Part shown: in pieces, positions 14,275-20,011 of the stretch | How the letters are laid out: every line of letters begins with the position of its first letter | How positions within the stretch are numbered: position 1 is the stretch's first letter | Assembly (NCBI GenBank): GCA_020056155.1 | Contig: JAGVII010000264.1 | Coordinates: 1 to 20,011 of the forward strand | Length of the DNA stretch: 20,011 nucleotides | Direction: 5' to 3' | DNA from: Afipia sp. | GTDB taxonomy: Bacteria > Pseudomonadota > Alphaproteobacteria > Rhizobiales > Xanthobacteraceae | Notes under the pieces: model-generated | What the model saw: only the letters and a program-made list of their open reading frames with translations | Database searches by the model: none | Told to the model about the DNA's origin: nothing | Program-made: the position numbers and the translations under genes

Positions 14275-16320
14275 ATGGCGACATTTTTTATGACGCTGCG
14301 AGGCCAAAACGTCATCGGCGAGCCGCGTCGCGGCGCGAATATCTTTAAAAGTCTGCTCGCCGGGATCGCGCTCGGGGCGCTGTCGTTCGAGGGTGCGCTG
14401 GCGGCCGACCAGCCTGGTGCTATGACGGTAAAAGCGCCGCGCATTGAAACTTACTTCGATTGGACCGGCCCCTATATCGGCGCTCATATGGGGTACGGCT
14501 GGGGGCGCACCAGCGCGACGCTGTTCGATCCGCTGCCGTCGGCGCTTTCCCACTCCTATAGCGGCATCAACGGCGGTGTGCAGGCCGGATATAATGTCGT
14601 CTTGCCCTCGCGGGTTTTGCTCGGCGTCGAGGCCGACATCACGTTTCCAAACTACATCAACTCTAACGCGGTGGTGTCGTCCCCAAGATCTGCGGAGGCT
14701 GGCCTGACGGAGAAAATGGATTACGTCGGCTCCGTGCGCGCGCGCCTCGGTTATGCCCGACCTTCATGGATGGTTTATGCGACTGGTGGATTCGCTTGGC
14801 AGGGCACACGGTTTGCCAGTGACCTGTCGGGCGGACTGGAAGAGAAAAGCATCCAGCGTCGCACCGGCTGGGCTGCCGGGGCCGGATTCGAATATGCCAT
14901 CGATCCGCTCTGGTCGGCGCGGCTGGAGTATCTCTATTACGATTTCGGACCGGCCGACGTCCGGTTGCCGTCGGGAGCGCGCAATGCCTCGGCACTGGAT
15001 TTCCAGACGCTTCGCATCGGCCTGAACCGCAAGATCGATTGGCCGGGGAGCACGGGATCGCAGCCAGTAGCGGCAAGGACCGCGCCGTCATCGGACATTT
15101 GGGAAATCCACGGACAGACCACCTACCTGTCGCAGGGCTATCCCGGATTTCATGCGCCCTACACGGGCACGAACAGCCTGACGCCCAGCCGCCAGTCGCA
15201 GGCGACATGGAGCAACAGCCTCTATCTGAATGCCCGGCTGTGGGACGGCGGCGAAGTCTACTTCAACCCTGAATTGCTTCAGGGCTTCGGCCTCAGCAAT
15301 ACCGTCGGCGTCGCCGGCTTTACCAGCGGCGAGGCGCAAAAATCGAACTTCCCTTATCCGCGCTTCAACCCGTCGCGATTTTACCTGCGCCAGACATTCG
15401 GCTTCGGCGGCAAGCAGGAAGAGTTGCCCAGCGGCCCCGGTCAACTCGCGGGGAAAGCGGACGTCTCACGGCTGACAGTACAGGCCGGAAAGTTCGCTGT
15501 GCCCGATGTGTTCGACGGCAATGCCTACGCCAAGGATCCCCGCAAGGACTTTATGAACTGGTCGATATGGGCGCCGGGCGCGTTCGACTATTCCGCCGAC
15601 AAGGTCGGCCTGACATATGGCGTGACGGCCGAACTGAACCAGAGATACTGGGCGCTGCGCGCGGGTTATTTCCTGATGGTTTCGGAATCGAACTCAGGCA
15701 ATTTCGACATGAAGGTGTTTCAGCGCGGCAACTACATCCTCGAGCTCGAAACGCGCTATTCGCTGTTTTCGCAGCCGGGGAAATTCCGCACCATCGCCTG
15801 GCTCAACAGTGCCTATTCCGGCGGTTACCGGGACACATTGAACGATCCGGCGCTCAATCTCGACATCAGCCAGACGCGCCGCGGGCGGATCAAATACGGC
15901 TACGTGTTCAACGTCGAGCAGGCGATCACTAGCGATATCGGCGTGTTCGGAAGGTGGAGCTGGAACGATGGCAAGACTGAAATCATGGTTTTCACCGACA
16001 TCGACGCCAGCCTGTCGTTCGGCACGTCGATCAAGGGAACGTCATGGGGCCGGCCGGACGACGTCATCGGGATCGGCGGCGCGTTCAATGCCCTATCGAA
16101 GGACCATCGCGACTTTGTCGCGGCCGGCGGCCTCGGCGTGCTGATCGGTGACGGGCAAATCAATTACCGACAGGAGAAGATTCTTGAGATCTATTACGCA
16201 TTGGCCGTTAACAAGCAGATCACGGCAACTGCCGACTATCAATTCATCGCCAACCCCGCTTACAATGCGGATCGCGGCCCGGTGTCGGTGTTCTCAGGCC
16301 GTCTGCGCGGAGAATTTTGA
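14275..16320 (+). CDS. Two-barrel outer membrane protein: Omp25/31-like domain fused to OprB-like carbohydrate porin
   Basis: The 681-residue protein begins with a long basic leader and a signal peptide (hydrophobic FKSLLAGIALGALSF, cleavage near ALAA-DQ at about 44). Residues 60-255 match the Omp25/Omp31 small barrel of alphaproteobacteria: FDWTGPYIGAHMGYGWG at the start, GGVQAGYN, GSVRARLGY, LEYLYYDFG, and a final strand LRIGLNRKI. After a Pro/Ala-rich linker, residues 276-681 match OprB-type porins: WEIHGQTTYLSQGYPGF, NPELLQGFGLSNTVG, RFYLRQTFGFGG, a late NYRQEKILEIYYAL and a C-terminal Phe typical for barrel assembly. OprB porins let sugars cross the outer membrane. The ATG at 14275 has no strong ribosome site; 14290 is an alternative. 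A metalloregulator-like repeat cluster lies just upstream. Confidence 0.9.
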   Translation: MATFFMTLRGQNVIGEPRRGANIFKSLLAGIALGALSFEGALAADQPGAMTVKAPRIETYFDWTGPYIGAHMGYGWGRTSATLFDPLPSALSHSYSGINGGVQAGYNVVLPSRVLLGVEADITFPNYINSNAVVSSPRSAEAGLTEKMDYVGSVRARLGYARPSWMVYATGGFAWQGTRFASDLSGGLEEKSIQRRTGWAAGAGFEYAIDPLWSARLEYLYYDFGPADVRLPSGARNASALDFQTLRIGLNRKIDWPGSTGSQPVAARTAPSSDIWEIHGQTTYLSQGYPGFHAPYTGTNSLTPSRQSQATWSNSLYLNARLWDGGEVYFNPELLQGFGLSNTVGVAGFTSGEAQKSNFPYPRFNPSRFYLRQTFGFGGKQEELPSGPGQLAGKADVSRLTVQAGKFAVPDVFDGNAYAKDPRKDFMNWSIWAPGAFDYSADKVGLTYGVTAELNQRYWALRAGYFLMVSESNSGNFDMKVFQRGNYILELETRYSLFSQPGKFRTIAWLNSAYSGGYRDTLNDPALNLDISQTRRGRIKYGYVFNVEQAITSDIGVFGRWSWNDGKTEIMVFTDIDASLSFGTSIKGTSWGRPDDVIGIGGAFNALSKDHRDFVAAGGLGVLIGDGQINYRQEKILEIYYALAVNKQITATADYQFIANPAYNADRGPVSVFSGRLRGEF

Positions 16321-16413
16321 CGTCGTCGTGCCCCGACGAAGAAGCACACAAGTTTCAGCATGCTTGAAAGTGCGCAGTCAAAAGCAGACCGGCCGACGTC
16401 AGTTCAGGCCTGA

Positions 16414-17154
16414 CTAATCGGGTACATCAGCCAGCCTGTTTAACTCAGTCACGTCCTGTGAGCTTTTCAATAACTTGCTCACCATTTCGTAAGCTTTGTT
16501 GATTTCGGCCAGTCGGCTTATCTCGACGGTTGGCTGGATATTGGATTTTTCTACCATACCCTGCAGTACCTTCGCAGAGCCATCCGAAATTGCAGCCGGT
16601 GCGGAGTCCGATCGAAACAGATTTCCGCCGACCGCATGCAGATTGCCGCGTTCTGGAAATTGGACCAGTCGCAACCGGTCCAGTTCGCCCAGCTTGGTCG
16701 AAATCCGCCCGCTTGCGTCGATACTGATGCTGCCAGCTTGGGCGGGCACTGTTACTGCGCCATTTCCAGCTTGAACTGTGTGGCCCTCCATGGTGACCAG
16801 CCGGGCCGATTTATCAAGACTGAATGATCCGTCTCGGGTGTATCGCTCTCCCTGAGGGGTTTGAACGACGAAATAGGCATTTCCGTTGATCGCCAGGTCG
16901 AGCGGGTTCGTTGTGATCTGCAGCGCCCCCGGCGAATCCGCCGTAAATCCAAATGCAGCATCGACCAGAGAGACGGGACGTTCGGGTTTGACGCCGACGA
17001 CCTGATTGTTTTCTGGTTTGAGGTACTCTTGAAAGGAAAGATGCTGAGCACGGAAGCCGGTAGTTTCGACGTTCGCAATGTTATTTGCCGCGACGTCGAG
17101 CTGACGCCTGAGAACCATCAGGCGCGAAAGATGGATAAGCGTGGTCTCTCCCAC
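16414..17154 (-). CDS. flgF: Flagellar basal-body rod protein FlgF
   Basis: The 246-residue protein has the FlgF/FlgG family layout. The N-terminal rod motif is LSRLMVLRRQLDVAANNIANVETTGFRAQ; the middle has NPLDLAINGNAYFVVQTPQGERYTRDGSFSL; and the C-terminal coiled coil runs VLQGMVEKSNIQPTVEISRLAEINKAYEMVSKLL. Length and the VEKSN motif fit FlgF better than the longer FlgG. FlgF builds the proximal rod in the periplasm and is exported by the flagellar type III system without a cleaved signal. The start is a GTG at 17154 with an AAGGGG site 5 bases before. Normally flgF lies with flgG, flgA or fliE; here its neighbours are a porin and a His-rich protein, so it may be an isolated second copy. 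Confidence 0.92.
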   Translation of the reverse strand: MGETTLIHLSRLMVLRRQLDVAANNIANVETTGFRAQHLSFQEYLKPENNQVVGVKPERPVSLVDAAFGFTADSPGALQITTNPLDLAINGNAYFVVQTPQGERYTRDGSFSLDKSARLVTMEGHTVQAGNGAVTVPAQAGSISIDASGRISTKLGELDRLRLVQFPERGNLHAVGGNLFRSDSAPAAISDGSAKVLQGMVEKSNIQPTVEISRLAEINKAYEMVSKLLKSSQDVTELNRLADVPD

Positions 17155-17294
17155 GGCGGCCCCTTTTCACGGCGAATCAAATCAAGCGTACAGCTTGCTA
17201 CGATGCCGCCTTCGCGACGTAGCGCAATGCGACATCTTGGGTGCACGGCCAGCTCTCACCACTCGGTTCCGGAATCCAGGCGCGCTCTGCGAAC

Positions 17295-17606
17295 TCAGTG
17301 ATGGCCGTGGTGTCCGCCATGGCCACCGAAATGGTGTCCGCCGTGATGCCCAAAGCCAAAGGGTATGATTACAGGTGGTGCGTAACCGTATCCATAGCCG
17401 TAATAAGGATTAACGCGATAACGTCGATGCGCGTGGTGTCTATGATGACGATGCCGGCGCATGTGAACCGGCTGCACTTGCTCGCTCGCAGCAATAGTTC
17501 GCGCATCTATGGCGGTCCCGGAGGCCGGTAAGGCCGCTGCGGGAGTTACGGCTGCGACGCCACTCAAAAGAATAACGCCAGCCGCAATCGTGATGATGGT
17601 TTTCAT
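17295..17606 (-). CDS. Secreted His/Gly/Tyr-rich protein (copy 2)
   Basis: The start at 17606 (MKTIITIAAGVILLSG) follows AAAGGGAA; the frame is open to 17687, but those residues do not fit a signal peptide. The 103-residue product has a signal peptide of about 25 residues (VAAVTPAAALPA). The mature part holds HMRRHRHHRHHAHRRYR, YYGYGYGYAPP, IIPFGFG and a C-terminal run HHGGHHFGGHGGHHGHH. The layout matches the protein at 13510-13848, so they are probably paralogues; DNA-level similarity is visible only in the tail repeats. Metal binding in the periplasm is plausible. It is divergent from the membrane protein gene at 17819. Confidence 0.85.
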   Translation of the reverse strand: MKTIITIAAGVILLSGVAAVTPAAALPASGTAIDARTIAASEQVQPVHMRRHRHHRHHAHRRYRVNPYYGYGYGYAPPVIIPFGFGHHGGHHFGGHGGHHGHH

Positions 17607-17760
17607 GGCAACGTTCCCTTTCGGTCGATAGCAATCATGAATCCCGCAAGAGACATAAACTTTGTCACATCCTGCGTGCCAAATCAATTCCCGTACGGTA
17701 TAGCGATCACTCCTTCAGTGCCTACGTGTGGCCAAACGTACGCCACAGAAGGTTCCCCTC

Positions 17761-17807
17761 TTTGCTCGAATGAGATTGGCCGTTATAAAGTCTCATTCGA
17801 TCGCAAA
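17761..17807 (+). promoter_or_regulatory. Long inverted repeat over promoter / 5' leader of membrane-protein gene
   Basis: Arms TCGAATGAGA (17766-17775) and TCTCATTCGA (17791-17800) are perfect complements around 15 bases; TTTGC (17761-17765) and GCAAA (17803-17807) extend the pairing across a 2-base bulge, giving a 15-pair stem. The AAAAGG ribosome site (17805-17810) overlaps the right arm, 8 bases before the ATG. A possible promoter, TTGCTC (17762-17767) and TATAAA (17784-17789) with a 16-base spacer, lies inside the repeat. It is either an operator surrounding the -10 box or an RNA hairpin that hides the ribosome site; if that promoter is used, the left arm is not transcribed and the operator reading is favoured. 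Confidence 0.6.
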
Positions 17808-17818
17808 AGGTCCGCCTT

Positions 17819-18643
17819 ATGAAATGGATCAACGAGCATCACGAGTTGAAGAAGCTTAAGTTATTCTTCCTCGTGGCGGGATTGGTCGTCGCGATCAGCG
17901 CCATCAAGGTGTTTGTTCACTGGATGCAGTTCGAATTCGTGACGCTGAGCACGCTGTTGACCAGCGCAATCGGTGGCGCAATCTTCATCATCGGCTTTCT
18001 GCTGTCGGGCGTTCTTTCTGACTACAAAGAATCTGAGCGATTGCCGGCCGACATTCGCGTGGCATTGGAGGCAATCCATGACGACGCTGTCTGTTTCGCC
18101 GAGAAGTGCCCGGATTTCAAAGTCGGTCCGCTGCGAACGATACTCGGGAACATCCTGACCGTCTTGCAGAGGGGGCTTGGACACGAGGGAGCCCACAAGG
18201 ATCTGCGGCCAGCCATTCTCGAAATCGACAAGCTCACTCCGATGATTGCGCAAATGGATATTTTGGGCATGCCGGCGAATTTCATCGTGCGACTGCGCGG
18301 CCAGCAGGATCAACTGCGCAGATGCGTCTTCCGAATCTATCACATTCAAAGCATGCAATTTGTGCCTTCCGTGTACATCTTGGTGAAGACGTTGGTTGCA
18401 GCTATCGTGCTGCTTTTGCTGTTCTTGGAGACTGAAGGCTCGCCCGGTACAGCGCTGATTTTTGGCTTTATATCCTATATGTTTGTATATGCGCTTTATC
18501 TCATCGAGACGCTTGAGCAGCCGTTCCGCAAAGATCATGACTCGCTCGACGATGTCAGTCTGTTCCTGCTACGCGAGTTCGGAGATAAATTGGACGGATA
18601 TAAAGATGAGAATCTTGCCAACCGGCCCGTCGCCGGCCCGTGA
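17819..18643 (+). CDS. Four-helix integral membrane protein, bestrophin-like / DUF4239-like
   Basis: The 274-residue protein starts at an ATG 8 bases after AAAAGG. Predicted membrane segments are residues 14-35, 44-66, 182-204 and 211-231, with a soluble, mostly helical domain of about 115 residues between the second and third. The ending, YALYLIETLEQPFRKDHDSLDDVSLFLLREF, resembles the LIxDLDxPF element of DUF4239 / bestrophin-like proteins, some of which are anion channels. I assign that relationship only tentatively, as the soluble domain (AIHDDAVCFAEKC, LTVLQRGLGHEG) is not one I recognise. Expression may be controlled by the long inverted repeat directly upstream. No operon partner is seen. 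Confidence 0.8.
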   Translation: MKWINEHHELKKLKLFFLVAGLVVAISAIKVFVHWMQFEFVTLSTLLTSAIGGAIFIIGFLLSGVLSDYKESERLPADIRVALEAIHDDAVCFAEKCPDFKVGPLRTILGNILTVLQRGLGHEGAHKDLRPAILEIDKLTPMIAQMDILGMPANFIVRLRGQQDQLRRCVFRIYHIQSMQFVPSVYILVKTLVAAIVLLLLFLETEGSPGTALIFGFISYMFVYALYLIETLEQPFRKDHDSLDDVSLFLLREFGDKLDGYKDENLANRPVAGP

Positions 18644-19688
<1,045 letters not shown>

Positions 19689-19772
19689 GACGGCGGCTGT
19701 TGTAAATTTCTTATGAGAGCTGTCTGCAGCCATTCTGATTAAGGCATCGATTCGAAGTCTCTACGTGGGCGC

Positions 19773-20011
19773 CTACGAGGGTCCTAGCGCTTCGATGATG
19801 CGGCAATCAGCAATCGTTCCGCACCTGCACTGATTGATCACGCTATCCAACTCGGCCCGGAGGGCCTTTAGGTCGGCGATCTTACGGTCTACCTGTCTGA
19901 GATGTTCTCGGGCGATTGCGTCTACAGATTCACAAGATCGCCGCTTTTCGTCGGAAAGGTCGAGCAAGTTACGTACTTGGTCCAATGTGAAGCCCAGCTC
20001 TCTTGCGCGGC
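19773..20011 (-). CDS. MerR-family transcriptional regulator, 5' partial
   Basis: The frame runs off the right edge; the TTG at 19985 is internal, since coding continues upstream as RARELGFTLDQVRNLL, a conserved MerR segment after the DNA-binding helices. Then follows the long dimerisation helix (HLRQVDRKIADLKALRAELDSVI) and a C-terminal CRCGTIADCRIIEAL motif with three Cys residues, like the metal- or redox-sensing loop of MerR regulators related to HMRTF/ZntR/CueR types. Such proteins twist over-spaced promoters into activity on ligand binding, usually for metal efflux genes. It is convergent with the pump remnant, so both may come from one metal-resistance locus. The ligand cannot be decided, and the N-terminal half is not in the window. 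Confidence 0.88.
   Translation of the reverse strand, partial: RARELGFTLDQVRNLLDLSDEKRRSCESVDAIAREHLRQVDRKIADLKALRAELDSVINQCRCGTIADCRIIEALGPS

Noticed and set aside
17861..18538. - strand frame of 225 codons
   Set aside because: It is antisense to the four-helix membrane protein; its His/Gln/Asp-rich composition is that expected from complementing hydrophobic codons.

Overview
The window looks like a chromosomal accessory region of an alphaproteobacterium of the Bradyrhizobium / Rhodopseudomonas / Nitrobacter group. That placement rests on protein families rather than a marker gene: a DUF3489-DUF2924-serine recombinase cassette, DUF5681 beside a terminase, an Omp25/31-type barrel joined to an OprB-type porin, and an alphaproteobacterial FlgF. 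No rRNA or tRNA gene was seen.

Bases 1-4864 (+ strand) form an anti-phage-type operon. A CD-NTase (SMODS nucleotidyltransferase, its start cut off by the window edge) is followed 9 bases later by Cap4, a DUF4297-like nuclease domain fused to a SAVED ligand sensor. This is the synthase-effector pair of a CBASS system. Two further genes follow in the same direction: a 161-residue protein with a HEPN-type RNxxxH motif, and a 686-residue protein with a C-terminal PD-(D/E)XK-like nuclease motif. These two are not standard CBASS components I recognise, and they are the strongest candidates for something undescribed.

Bases 5097-8250 hold an integrative-element control module, mostly on the - strand: an XRE repressor with two tandem ATCC-N7-GGAT dyads upstream, a small conserved protein, DUF3489, DUF2924 and a large serine recombinase, the last three with overlapping reading frames. 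Bases 8395-13312 hold an exported protein (+) and a - strand phage-like block: a protein of unknown function, a small protein, a ParB-domain/beta-class DNA methyltransferase, DUF5681 (possible small terminase) and a large terminase. No capsid, portal or tail gene is present, so the block is a remnant or a satellite-like element. The recombinase probably mobilises this region and perhaps the defence genes.

Bases 13469-18643 look like ordinary envelope genes: two similar secreted His/Gly-rich proteins (-), an unusual two-barrel porin (+) with a repeat-rich upstream region, a FlgF-like rod protein (-) away from other flagellar genes, and a four-helix membrane protein (+) preceded by a long inverted repeat. 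From 18644 the DNA is decayed: a roughly 90-base sequence present twice, a deleted and frameshifted CzcA/CusA-type RND pump fragment, and a MerR-family metal regulator (-) running off the right edge, together suggesting the remains of a metal-resistance locus.
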